From contig NZ_VIGX01000001.1 of the NCBI RefSeq assembly GCF_007858475.1, positions 724,448 to 788,447 of the forward strand: a stretch of DNA of 64,000 bases, written 5' to 3'. The translations under genes were made by a program, and so were the position numbers. Shown one piece after another: positions 52,401 through 60,299 of the stretch. A model generated the notes under the pieces. It saw only the letters and a program-made list of their open reading frames with translations, was not told where the DNA came from and did not search any database. Numbering within the stretch: the first letter of the stretch is position 1; every line of letters starts with the position of its first letter. This DNA is from Tsukamurella conjunctivitidis (GTDB lineage: Bacteria; Actinomycetota; Actinomycetes; Mycobacteriales; Mycobacteriaceae).

Positions 52401-53397
52401 GTCCGTCCCCCTTCCGATCGACCAGGGCGTCGCCGAGCGCGGTGCGCCGGTACAGGACCCGGCGCCCGTACCGCGAGTTCTCGACGATGCCGCTCTCGCT
52501 CAGCACCTTCAAGCTCTGCGATACGGCCGACGGTGAGATGCAGAGCGCGGCAGCCAGGTCCACGACCGCGGCCGGCTCCGCCAGCGCGGCGAGGAGGTCC
52601 GCCTTGGCAGCTCCGACGAGTTTGCGCAACGCATCGTCGGCGACCGGGGGAGTCGACTCCGCGAGGGTCGCCGAGCCGCGCGCCGGATAGCCGATGTGCG
52701 GCGAGGTCCGGGTGGGGTCGTGGGCGACGGTGATCTGACCGACGAACACGCTGGGCATCATGGTCAGCCCACGTCCGTCCGAGGAGAACCGGCCGGAGAT
52801 GCTCGAGCACGCCAGGTCGACGCTGAGCTCGCCCTTCCGCGTCCACTCGACGCGCGGGCTCAGTGACTCGAAGAGCCGTGCGGGGCCGCCCTGCGCCAGC
52901 TCGCGGCCGCGATGCGTCACATCGGATTCCAGGATTCGCTGCACCGCCGGCCAGATCGGTGCGATCACGGCATCGTGGTAGGCGGCGAGCGCCTCGGCGA
53001 TGACCGGGGCGGGATCGTCGAGTGACAGGAGCGCCGCGAGCGCCGGCGATGGCGGCCCGTCCACGGTGAGCTCGGTCAGCCCGTCGCGCGCCGTCGCCGG
53101 ATCGGTGGCGGCGACCGCCGCGAGGTGGGACTCGAACGACGAGCGTCCCGCGCTCGGAGCGGTGATCGGGGTGAGGAAGTCCGGGATCTGCCTGCCGGAC
53201 GGGGAGACGAGAGCGTCCACGAGATCCCGGTCGTACCGATCGCGCCGGGCGTCGGCGTCCCGCCTCCAGGCGGTGAGGTGAGAGGCCGTGCCGTGCACGT
53301 GGTTGAGGTGGAAGAGGCTGAGCGCCGTCTCGTTGAGCGGCGACACCACGAACCGGGCGTCGGCCAGATCGCCGACGTCCAACAGGTAGGTCAACAT
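52387..53397 (-). CDS. ArsR-type regulator with DUF5937-like N-terminus
   Basis: 336 residues. The C-terminal 90 form a winged helix of the ArsR class (RKLVGAAKADLLAALAEP, ISPSAVSQSLKVLSESGIV, YRRTALGDALV). The N-terminal 240 residues are unassigned but resemble the DUF5937 segment fused to such domains in actinobacteria, probably a ligand sensor. No metal-binding cysteine pair is visible, so metal sensing is unlikely. The gene runs into the broken SDR, its probable former target. The start ATG 53397 has TTAGGT-like sequence a few bases upstream. Confidence 0.8.
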   Translation of the reverse strand: MLTYLLDVGDLADARFVVSPLNETALSLFHLNHVHGTASHLTAWRRDADARRDRYDRDLVDALVSPSGRQIPDFLTPITAPSAGRSSFESHLAAVAATDPATARDGLTELTVDGPPSPALAALLSLDDPAPVIAEALAAYHDAVIAPIWPAVQRILESDVTHRGRELAQGGPARLFESLSPRVEWTRKGELSVDLACSSISGRFSSDGRGLTMMPSVFVGQITVAHDPTRTSPHIGYPARGSATLAESTPPVADDALRKLVGAAKADLLAALAEPAAVVDLAAALCISPSAVSQSLKVLSESGIVENSRYGRRVLYRRTALGDALVDRKGDGPHRP

Positions 53398-53452
53398 GTA
53401 GGCGCCACCTAATTCATTGGAACCCGCGACGAGGTTCGTGTGTGCTCGGGAT

Positions 53453-53689
53453 ATGAGCGAATACCGAGAGCACTGGAACCTGACGGCGGATCCTCCGACG
53501 GCAGCAGTCTACGCCCGCATGGCGGACGTGCACGACCGTTCGGCGCTGGGCCGGGCGCACCGGACCCGGGTGGGGCGCACCGTCGCACCCGGACGGCGAG
53601 GCCTGCGTCCCGGGCTGGCCCGGGCTTTGCGCCGGCTGGCGACGGCGATCGAGCCCGCACCGACGACCTGCGGGCCCGACGCGGCGTGA
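53453..53689 (+). CDS. Possible small basic protein
   Basis: A 78-codon frame (MSEYREHWNLTADPPTAAVY...) in the gap between the divergent ArsR-type gene and the convergent GGCT gene. The second half is Arg/Ala/Pro-rich. No known domain and no good ribosome-binding site; TGTGCT lies six bases before the ATG. It fills an otherwise empty 296-base interval, which is the main support. Confidence 0.4.
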   Translation: MSEYREHWNLTADPPTAAVYARMADVHDRSALGRAHRTRVGRTVAPGRRGLRPGLARALRRLATAIEPAPTTCGPDAA

Positions 53690-53693
53690 GTCG

Positions 53694-54188
53694 CTACTCC
53701 GCGCCGTCCGCGGAGGCGCCCGGGCCGGGGCCGACGTTGCGGGACTCGCGGGTGCGGATGTCGAGGACGTACTCCTCGGGGGCGCCGGCGATGTACGCCG
53801 CGTCGGCCATGACACCCAGGTAGCGGGCGGAGGGCAGGCCGCCCTCGAAGGCGTCGACCACGTACAGCCAGGCCAGTGTGGAACCGCCGCCGATGAGGTC
53901 GACGCGGACCTTGAGCTTGACGTGGATGCCGAGCTCGGAGCCCTCCCACCGGTCCAGGGAGAGCTCGTCGTCCGGCGTCACGTCGTAGAGCACCACGAAG
54001 ACCTTGGCGTCCGGGTCCGACGGGTCCTCGGTGACGGTAGCGAGGGCACCCTCCCAGCCGATGTCCTCGCCGGAGAAGGTCAGGCGCCACCCGTGCAGCC
54101 ACCCCGTACCTGCCATCGGCGAGTGCGGGGCGCGCTCGGCCATCTGGTCGGGGTGCATGTTGGAGCCGTAGGCGGCGTAGATCGGCAC
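53694..54188 (-). CDS. Gamma-glutamylcyclotransferase-like protein
   Basis: A 164-residue protein of the GGCT fold. The N-terminal YAAYGSNMHPDQM has the family's YGSN phosphate-like loop, and LDRWEGSELG the expected catalytic Glu. Enzymes of this fold release 5-oxoproline from gamma-glutamyl compounds, but many bacterial members are uncharacterised. The same gene (Rv3304) adjoins lpdA in M. tuberculosis. Minus-strand TAAAGT (54200-54195) lies six bases before GTG 54188, predicting a leaderless mRNA divergent from lpdA. Confidence 0.82.
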   Translation of the reverse strand: MPIYAAYGSNMHPDQMAERAPHSPMAGTGWLHGWRLTFSGEDIGWEGALATVTEDPSDPDAKVFVVLYDVTPDDELSLDRWEGSELGIHVKLKVRVDLIGGGSTLAWLYVVDAFEGGLPSARYLGVMADAAYIAGAPEEYVLDIRTRESRNVGPGPGASADGAE

Positions 54189-54276
54189 ATGTGGACTTTA
54201 CCGCGCCCGTCCGCCCGGACGGCTCTGCCCGACGGTGCCCGCACGCGCCGCCGCCCCGGGCGATAGCGTGGCAGCC

Positions 54277-55680
54277 ATGACGAACATCGTGATCATCGGC
54301 GGCGGTCCGGCGGGGTACGAAGCAGCACTGGTGGCGGTGGCGCACGGCGGCGACGTCACGGTGATCGAGTCCGACGGCATCGGCGGCGCCTGCGTCCTGT
54401 ACGACTGCGTCCCGTCGAAGACCTTCATCGCCTCGACCGGTATCCGCACCGAGACCCGGCGCGCCGTCGACCTGGGCATCGAGCTGCACTTCGAGCGCGT
54501 GGAGATCGACGTCGAGCGCATCAACACCCGCGTCAAGGACCTCGCGACGGCCCAGTCCGCCGACATCCGGGCCCGCCTCGTCGGCGAGGGCGTGCGGATC
54601 ATCCGCGGCAGCGCATCGCTCGCGCCGAGCAACCCGGGCATGGCGCAGCACGTCGTGAACGTCGTCACCCCGACCGGCGGCGAGCAGACCCTCGAGGCCG
54701 ATGTGGTGCTCGTCGCCACCGGCGCGTCGCCGCGCGTGCTGGAGTCCGCGAAGCCCGACGGCGAGCGGATCGTCACCTGGCGCCAGCTGTACGACCTCGA
54801 GGAGCTGCCCTCCCACCTGGTCGTGGTCGGCTCCGGCGTTACCGGCGCCGAGTTCGTGCACGCCTACACCGAGCTCGGGATCAAGGTCACACTGGTCAGC
54901 TCGCGCGATCGCGTGCTGCCGCACGAGGACGAGGACGCGGCGCTCGTGCTCGAGGACGCGCTGGTCGACCGCGGTGTCTCCCTCGTCAAGCGCGCCTACG
55001 CCGACAAGGTCGAGCGCACCGACGACGGCATCGTCGTCCGGCTCACCGACGGCCGCACCGTGGAGGGCTCGCACTGCCTGATGACCGTCGGCTCCATCCC
55101 GAACACCGCGGGCATCGGGCTCGAGGACGTGGGGATCGAGCTGGACAAGGGCGGTTACATCCCGGTCGACCGCGTCTCCCGCACCAAGGTGCCCGGCATC
55201 TACGCCGCCGGCGACTGCACGGGCCTGCTGCCGCTCGCCTCCGTCGCGGCGATGCAGGGCCGCGTCGCGATGTACCACGCCCTGGGCGAGGGCGTCTCGC
55301 CCGTGAAGCTCAAGACCGTCTCCTCGGCCATCTTCACCCGCCCGGAGATCGCCACCGTCGGCGTCTCGCAGGCCGCGATCGACGACGGGACCTATCAGGC
55401 ACGCACCGTGATGCTGCCGTTGGCGACCAACCCGCGCGCCAAGATGTCCGGCCTGCGGCGCGGCTTCGTCAAGGTCTTCTGTCGCCCCAACACAGGCCTC
55501 GTGATCGGCGGGGTCGTGGTGGCGCCCAACGCCTCCGAGCTGATCCTGCCCCTCACCGTCGCGGTGCAGAACGGGCTCACCGTGGACGACGTGGCGCAGA
55601 CCTTCTCCGTCTATCCGTCGCTCGCGGGCTCGGTGACCGAGGCCGCGCGGCAGCTGATGCGCCAGGACGATCTGGCGTAG
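54277..55680 (+). CDS. lpdA: NAD(P)H-quinone dehydrogenase LpdA (flavoprotein disulfide reductase family)
   Basis: A 467-residue FAD protein. IIGGGPAGYEAALVA binds FAD, HLVVVGSGVTGAEFVHAYTELG binds NAD(P), and GIYAAGDCTGLLPLASVA the flavin again. The order and length match M. tuberculosis LpdA (Rv3303c), which reduces quinones rather than lipoamide. The C-terminal His-Glu dyad of true lipoamide dehydrogenases is missing (VYPSLAGSVTEAAR). Unusually for the LpdA group, both cysteines of the active-site pair are present (Cys39 and Cys44 in GGACVLYDCVPSK). TAGCGT (54264-54269) is seven bases before ATG 54277. Seven bases separate it from the sigma factor gene. Confidence 0.9.
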   Translation: MTNIVIIGGGPAGYEAALVAVAHGGDVTVIESDGIGGACVLYDCVPSKTFIASTGIRTETRRAVDLGIELHFERVEIDVERINTRVKDLATAQSADIRARLVGEGVRIIRGSASLAPSNPGMAQHVVNVVTPTGGEQTLEADVVLVATGASPRVLESAKPDGERIVTWRQLYDLEELPSHLVVVGSGVTGAEFVHAYTELGIKVTLVSSRDRVLPHEDEDAALVLEDALVDRGVSLVKRAYADKVERTDDGIVVRLTDGRTVEGSHCLMTVGSIPNTAGIGLEDVGIELDKGGYIPVDRVSRTKVPGIYAAGDCTGLLPLASVAAMQGRVAMYHALGEGVSPVKLKTVSSAIFTRPEIATVGVSQAAIDDGTYQARTVMLPLATNPRAKMSGLRRGFVKVFCRPNTGLVIGGVVVAPNASELILPLTVAVQNGLTVDDVAQTFSVYPSLAGSVTEAARQLMRQDDLA

Positions 55681-55687
55681 CCGGCCG

Positions 55688-56566
55688 GTGACCGAGCACG
55701 GCGGCGCCGCCCGACGCGACCCCGACGCCGTCTTCGAGGCGCTGCGCCCCCGCCTGTTCGGCGTGGCCTACCGCGTCCTCGCCTGCGCGCCCGACGCCGA
55801 GGACGTGGTCCAGGACGCGTGGCTGCGCTGGCGCGCGGCCGACCCCGCGGCGGTGCGCGACCCCGATGCCTTCCTCGTGGTGACGGTGACGCGGCTCGCC
55901 CTGAACCTGGCGCAGTCCGCGCGGGCGCGCCGCGAGCAGTACGTGGGCGAGTGGTTCCCCACGCCCGTGGACACCGCCGCCGATCCGGCGCTGGGCGCCG
56001 AGCGCGCGGCCGCGCTCGAGCTGGCCGTCGTGCACGTGTTGCAGCGTCTCTCCCCCGAGGCGCGCGCCGCGTACGTGCTGCGCGAGGCCTTCGACCACCC
56101 GTACGCCCGGATCGCGGAGATCCTGCAGATGCGGGAGCCGGCCGTGCGCAAGCTCGTCAGCCGGGCCCGCACCCAGGTGGCGGGGGAGCGTCGGACGACG
56201 GCGACCCGCGCCCGGGTCCGCACGCTGCTCGACGCCTTCCTCGCCGCAGCGCACGCCGGCGACGTCGCCGGGCTGGAGGCGGTGCTGGTCGCCGACGTGG
56301 TGAGCGAGACCGACGGCGGCGGCGCGCGGCGGGCCGGTCGTCGCCCCGTCGTCGGCGGCAACGCCGTCGCCCGGTTCGTCGCCGGGTTCTCCGTCCGCTT
56401 CATGGCGGACGCCACCGTGCGGATCGTCGAGGTCAACGGGCTTCCCGGGGCGGTGTTCACGCACGACGGCGCACCCGTGGCGCTGCTGTGCCCGACCGCC
56501 GCGGACGGCGGCTTCACCCGATTGATGTGGGTGATGAACCCCGAGAAGCTGGCGGACTTCGCCTGA
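55688..56566 (+). CDS. ECF41-family (SigJ-like) sigma factor
   Basis: A 292-residue extracytoplasmic-function sigma factor. Region 2 (FGVAYRVLACAPDAEDVVQDAWLRW) and region 4 (LSPEARAAYVLREAFDHPYARIAEIL, PAVRKLVSRARTQV) are followed by a SnoaL-like C-terminal domain (about 175-290) ending in NPEKLADF, close to the NPDKL motif of ECF41. In this class the C-terminal extension replaces a separate anti-sigma factor and tunes activity. The next gene encodes an NmrA/epimerase-like protein, the usual ECF41 partner, and a candidate promoter precedes it. Start GTG 55688. Confidence 0.9.
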   Translation: MTEHGGAARRDPDAVFEALRPRLFGVAYRVLACAPDAEDVVQDAWLRWRAADPAAVRDPDAFLVVTVTRLALNLAQSARARREQYVGEWFPTPVDTAADPALGAERAAALELAVVHVLQRLSPEARAAYVLREAFDHPYARIAEILQMREPAVRKLVSRARTQVAGERRTTATRARVRTLLDAFLAAAHAGDVAGLEAVLVADVVSETDGGGARRAGRRPVVGGNAVARFVAGFSVRFMADATVRIVEVNGLPGAVFTHDGAPVALLCPTAADGGFTRLMWVMNPEKLADFA

Positions 56567-56567
56567 C

Positions 56568-56594
56568 GGTCACAACCGGGGGCGCCGTTCGGTC
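56568..56594 (+). promoter_or_regulatory. Candidate ECF41 promoter
   Basis: GGTCACA (56568-56574), 16 bases, then GGTC (56591-56594), compared with TGTCACA-N16-CGTC known for ECF41 sigma factors: one mismatch in each element and exact spacing. It overlaps the last codon of the sigma factor gene and lies about 50 bases before the NmrA-like gene. Confidence 0.55.
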
Positions 56595-56642
56595 CTTGGT
56601 GTGGAGGCCCGAACGGTTCGGGCCCGACCGAGAGGACATGAG

Positions 56643-57374
56643 ATGGCGAAGTTCGTGGTGATCGGCGGCACCGGGCTGATCGGATCGAAGGTGGTCGCGG
56701 GACTGACGGCGGCCGGACACGAGGCCGTCGCGGGCGCTCCCAGCACGGGCGTGAACGCGGTGACCGGCGAGGGGCTGGCGGACGCGCTCGCGGGCGCGGA
56801 CGCGGTCGTGGACGTCGCGAACTCGCCGTCCTTCGAGGACGCCGCGGTCCTGGCCTTCTTCACCTCCGCCACGACCAACCTGCTCAGCGCCGCCCGGTCC
56901 GCCGGCGTCGGGCGCTACATCGCGCTGTCGGTGGTGGGCACGGACCGACTGGCCGAGAGCGGCTACTTCCGCGGGAAGATCGCGCAGGAGGAGCTGATCG
57001 AGGCCGGCGAAGTGCCCTACACGATCGTCCGCGCCACGCAGTTCTTCGAGTTCGTGCCGGGCATCGCCGCCGCCTCGGAGGTCGACGGGGAAGTGCGGCT
57101 GCCGGGCGCGAACATCCAGCCCATCTCGTCCGACGACGTTGCCGCGGCGGTCGTGCGCGCGGCACTCGCCGACCCGGTCGGCGGATACACCGAGATCGCG
57201 GGACCGGACGTCTTCGCGCTCGACGAGTTGGTGCGCCGGGCCCTCGCGGACGCGGGCGACCCGCGCCCCGTCGTGCGGGATCCGGAGGCCACCTACTTCG
57301 GTGCGCACCTGCAGGACGCGACTCTGCTTCCCGGCCAGGATGCGGAGATCGCCGCGAGGAGGTTCTTCGCCTGA
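56643..57374 (+). CDS. NmrA/SDR-type NAD(P)-binding protein, probable ECF41 target
   Basis: A 243-residue atypical short-chain dehydrogenase. KFVVIGGTGLIGSKVV is the NADP-binding glycine motif; RYIALSVVGTDRLAESGYFRGK carries Tyr/Lys-like residues of the extended/atypical group, and YTIVRATQFFEFV follows. Such proteins act as sugar/quinone oxidoreductases or redox sensors. ECF41 sigma factors are typically beside carboxymuconolactone decarboxylases, oxidoreductases or epimerases (COE genes), so this is the likely regulated gene. GAGAGG lies upstream of ATG 56643. Confidence 0.85.
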   Translation: MAKFVVIGGTGLIGSKVVAGLTAAGHEAVAGAPSTGVNAVTGEGLADALAGADAVVDVANSPSFEDAAVLAFFTSATTNLLSAARSAGVGRYIALSVVGTDRLAESGYFRGKIAQEELIEAGEVPYTIVRATQFFEFVPGIAAASEVDGEVRLPGANIQPISSDDVAAAVVRAALADPVGGYTEIAGPDVFALDELVRRALADAGDPRPVVRDPEATYFGAHLQDATLLPGQDAEIAARRFFA

Positions 57375-57433
57375 GCCGTGGCCGGGGAGCGGGTCAGCCG
57401 GACGATTCCGCACGATAGATCACAGAATCATTC

Positions 57434-57477
57434 AAGTTTCGTGTTCGACTCTGTTAAGTTTCGTGAGAATTCGTTTC
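57434..57477 (+). promoter_or_regulatory. Direct repeats upstream of the galactose operon
   Basis: AAGTTTCGTG occurs at 57434-57443 and 57456-57465, 22 bases apart (two helical turns); TTCGTTTC follows at 57470-57477. TTTCGT cores are typical of DeoR-family sugar operators, and a DeoR gene is in the operon. The region is unusually A/T-rich for this window. Operator function is inferred. Confidence 0.6.
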
Positions 57478-57497
57478 CCTGAGCCCCTGGAGGCGCG

Positions 57498-59198
57498 ATG
57501 CTCCTCGCTGACAACGCACTCCGACTCAACGTCGGACTGCTCGACTACACGCTGGTCGCGATCTATTTCGTGTTCGTCCTGGGGATCGGGTACCTCGCCC
57601 GCACACAGGTCTCGTCCAGCCTCGACTTCTTCCTGTCGGGCAGGCGGCTCCCGGCCTGGGTGACCGGTGTCGCCTTCGTGTCCGCGAACCTCGGCGCCGT
57701 CGAGATCATGGGCATGTCGGCCACCGGCGCCCAGATCGGCATGTCGACGTTCCACTACTACTGGATCGGCGCCGTGCCGGCGATGGTCTTCCTCGGCATC
57801 GTGATGATGCCGTTCTACTACGGCTCGAAGGTGCGCAGCGTCCCCGAGTTCATGCGCAAGCGGTTCGGCACCGGTGCGCACCTCGTGAACTCGCTGAGCT
57901 TCGCGGTGGCCCAGGTGCTCATCGCCGGCGTCAACCTGTTCCTGTTGGGCACCGTGATCAACGTGGTCCTCGGCTGGCCGCACTGGGTCTCGCTGCTCGT
58001 CGCGGCCGCGGTGGTGCTCACCTACACGGTGCTCGGCGGCCTCTCCGCCGCGATCTACAACGAGGTCCTGCAGTTCTTCGTCATCCTCGCCGCGCTGGTG
58101 CCGCTCACCGTGATCGGCCTGATCAAGGTCGGCGGCTGGAGCGGCCTCAAGGAGCGGGTCATCGAGACCCGCTCCGACAAGGGCGTCACCGCCACCGTGG
58201 CGGACCAGCTGCACACCTGGCCGGGCCAGGCGCTCAGCGGGTTCGAGTCCCCGGTCTGGTCGGTCGTCGGCATCGTCTTCGGACTCGGCTTCGTACTCTC
58301 CTTCGGCTACTGGACCACCAACTTCGTCGAGGTGCAGCGCGCCATGGCGTCGGATTCGATGTCGGCGGCGCGGCGTGCGCCCATCATCGGCGCGATCCCG
58401 AAGATGTTCATCCCGTTCGTGGTGGTCGTGCCCGGCATGATCTGCGCCGCGGCGATCGGCGACATGATCAACCTCAAGAACAACGGCGCACCGGACGGTG
58501 TCACCTACAACGATGCGCTCCTGCTCATGATGCGCGACATCCTGCCCAACGGCCTGCTCGGCGTGGCCGTCGCCGGCCTCATCGCCTCCTTCATGGCGGG
58601 CATGGCGGCGAACGTCTCCGCGTTCAACACCGTCTTCAGCTACGACCTCTGGCAGCAGTACGTGGTCAAGGACCGCGAGGACGCGTACTACATCCGGGTC
58701 GGGCAGGTCGCGACCGTCGCCGCGGTGCTCCTCGCGATCGGTACGGCGACGATCGCCGCGGGCTACTCCAATCTCATGGACTATCTGCAGACGCTGTTCG
58801 GCTTCTTCAACGCGCCGCTCTTCGCGACCTTCCTGCTGGGCATGTTCTGGAAACGGATGACACCGACGGCGGGCTGGGTCGGCCTGGTCTCCGGCACCCT
58901 GGCCGCGATCGGCGTCTTCGTGATGCAGAAGACCGGCGTCATCGACCTGCCCGGCCAGGGCATGGCCTTCGTCGCCGCGTCCGCGGCGTTCGTGGTCGAT
59001 ATCGTGGTCTCCGTGCTGGTCTCCGCCGTCACCAAACCGAAGCCCGAGTCCGAGCTGGCGGGCTACGTCTACTCGCTCACCGACAAGGCCACCCTGCGGG
59101 GCGAGGACGACAGCGCCTCGCCCTGGTACTCCCGCCCCGTGCCCCTCGGTGCGGCGGTGCTCACCACGACCGTCGTACTCGGCGTGATCTTCCACTGA
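57498..59198 (+). CDS. Sodium:solute symporter, probable galactose/glucose importer
   Basis: A 566-residue protein with about fourteen transmembrane helices, of the SSS family (SglT/vSGLT-like). The first helix YTLVAIYFVFVLGIGYLAR, then SSLDFFLSGRRLPAW, AFVSANLGAVEIMGMSATGA and GYWTTNFVEVQRAMAS match sugar symporters; the last segment corresponds to the vSGLT sugar/sodium-site region. Position at the head of an operon with galT and galK makes galactose the likely substrate. GGAGG lies upstream of ATG 57498, and repeated TTTCGTG boxes precede it. Confidence 0.88.
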   Translation: MLLADNALRLNVGLLDYTLVAIYFVFVLGIGYLARTQVSSSLDFFLSGRRLPAWVTGVAFVSANLGAVEIMGMSATGAQIGMSTFHYYWIGAVPAMVFLGIVMMPFYYGSKVRSVPEFMRKRFGTGAHLVNSLSFAVAQVLIAGVNLFLLGTVINVVLGWPHWVSLLVAAAVVLTYTVLGGLSAAIYNEVLQFFVILAALVPLTVIGLIKVGGWSGLKERVIETRSDKGVTATVADQLHTWPGQALSGFESPVWSVVGIVFGLGFVLSFGYWTTNFVEVQRAMASDSMSAARRAPIIGAIPKMFIPFVVVVPGMICAAAIGDMINLKNNGAPDGVTYNDALLLMMRDILPNGLLGVAVAGLIASFMAGMAANVSAFNTVFSYDLWQQYVVKDREDAYYIRVGQVATVAAVLLAIGTATIAAGYSNLMDYLQTLFGFFNAPLFATFLLGMFWKRMTPTAGWVGLVSGTLAAIGVFVMQKTGVIDLPGQGMAFVAASAAFVVDIVVSVLVSAVTKPKPESELAGYVYSLTDKATLRGEDDSASPWYSRPVPLGAAVLTTTVVLGVIFH

Positions 59199-59212
59199 CG
59201 AGGAGCTGAACC

Positions 59213-59512
59213 ATGAACAACGACAACGCGACCGCGCCCGCGCCGGTGACGAAGTCCACGACGCTGGCGCTCCTGTCCGACATTCGCACCGTCATCGCCG
59301 CGCTGCTCGGGATCTACGGCGTCCTCCTGCTGGTCGCAGGCCTCGTGCCGTCGTTCGCGGAACTGGGCGCTCGCGAATTCGAGCACACCCCCGACCGCGT
59401 CGACATGGCGGCGGGCAGCGCCGGCAACCTCTGGGTGGGCGGCGCCCTCGTGCTCGTCGCCGTCGCTTTCGAGACGTGGGCCGTGATGGGCGTCAAGCGT
59501 GCTGGCAGCTGA
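59213..59512 (+). CDS. Small membrane protein of the galactose operon
   Basis: 99 residues with two predicted transmembrane helices (about 27-48 and 72-93) and a short loop containing FAELGAREFEHTPDRVD. Not recognised. It lies 14 bases after the symporter and overlaps the DeoR gene by 14 bases, so it is a true operon member. An accessory subunit of the symporter is one possibility. GAGGAG precedes ATG 59213. Confidence 0.75.
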   Translation: MNNDNATAPAPVTKSTTLALLSDIRTVIAALLGIYGVLLLVAGLVPSFAELGAREFEHTPDRVDMAAGSAGNLWVGGALVLVAVAFETWAVMGVKRAGS

Positions 59513-60299
59513 CCGGCGCCGCATCATCCTCGAGGCGGCGACCGCCCACGGCTCCGTCCGGGTGATCGATCTCGCGGCCGAGCTCGGTGTCTCCGAGATG
59601 ACCATCCGTCGCGATCTCGACCGGCTCGCCGACGCCGGCGAGCTCGCCAAGGTGCACGGCGGGGCCGTCCTCCCGGGCGCCGGAACCGGGCGGGGCGTCG
59701 AGCCGCGGTCCGCGCAGAAGGCCGTGCGCGACACCGCGGAGAAACGCGCCATCGCCGCCGCGGCCGCGGGGCTCGTCGACGACGGGATGACGGTGGCGGT
59801 TGGCGCCGGCACCACCACCCTGGAGCTCGCCCGCCTGCTGCGGGGCCGCCGCGTCGCCGTGGTGACGAACTCGATCTCGATCTTCCACGTGCTGACCGAT
59901 CCCGATGACACCGGCGCCGATCCGACCGGCGCCGCGGACGTGCAGTTGACCGGTGGGCAGCGCACCCCGTCGGACGCCCTGGTGGGACCCGTGGCGAACG
60001 CGATGCTCGAGCGGGTGCGCTGCGATCTGGCCTTCCTGGGCTGCCACGGCATCGACCCGTCCGCGGGCTTCACCTCGCCCAACATCGGTGAGGCCGAGAC
60101 GAACCGGCGGCTCATCGGCAGCACCCGGTCCACGGTCCTGCTCGCCGATCACACGAAGTACGGCGAGATCGGCGCGCACCTGTTCGCCCGGTTCGTCGAC
60201 GTGGACGCGCTGATCGCGGACGACGGCCTGGGCCGCACCGCCCGGGAGGCCCTGTCCGCGGCCGTCCCGCTCACCATTGCGGCGGGAGGCGTCTCATGA
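59499..60299 (+). CDS. DeoR-family sugar-operon repressor
   Basis: A 266-residue regulator. The N-terminal DeoR helix-turn-helix (RRRIILEAATAHGSVRVIDLAAELGVSEMTIRRDLDRL) is followed by the sugar-phosphate-binding DeoRC domain (VAVGAGTTTLELARLL, CDLAFLGCHGID). It should repress the operon until a galactose-derived phosphate accumulates. The GTG start lies inside the small membrane protein gene, and its stop overlaps galT (ATGA). Confidence 0.9.
   Translation: MLAADRRRIILEAATAHGSVRVIDLAAELGVSEMTIRRDLDRLADAGELAKVHGGAVLPGAGTGRGVEPRSAQKAVRDTAEKRAIAAAAAGLVDDGMTVAVGAGTTTLELARLLRGRRVAVVTNSISIFHVLTDPDDTGADPTGAADVQLTGGQRTPSDALVGPVANAMLERVRCDLAFLGCHGIDPSAGFTSPNIGEAETNRRLIGSTRSTVLLADHTKYGEIGAHLFARFVDVDALIADDGLGRTAREALSAAVPLTIAAGGVS

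Noticed and set aside
52233-52733. Plus-strand coding frame across the end of the ArsR-type gene.
   Set aside because: It is the complement of the SDR remnant and the ArsR winged helix; the minus-strand translations show true family motifs.
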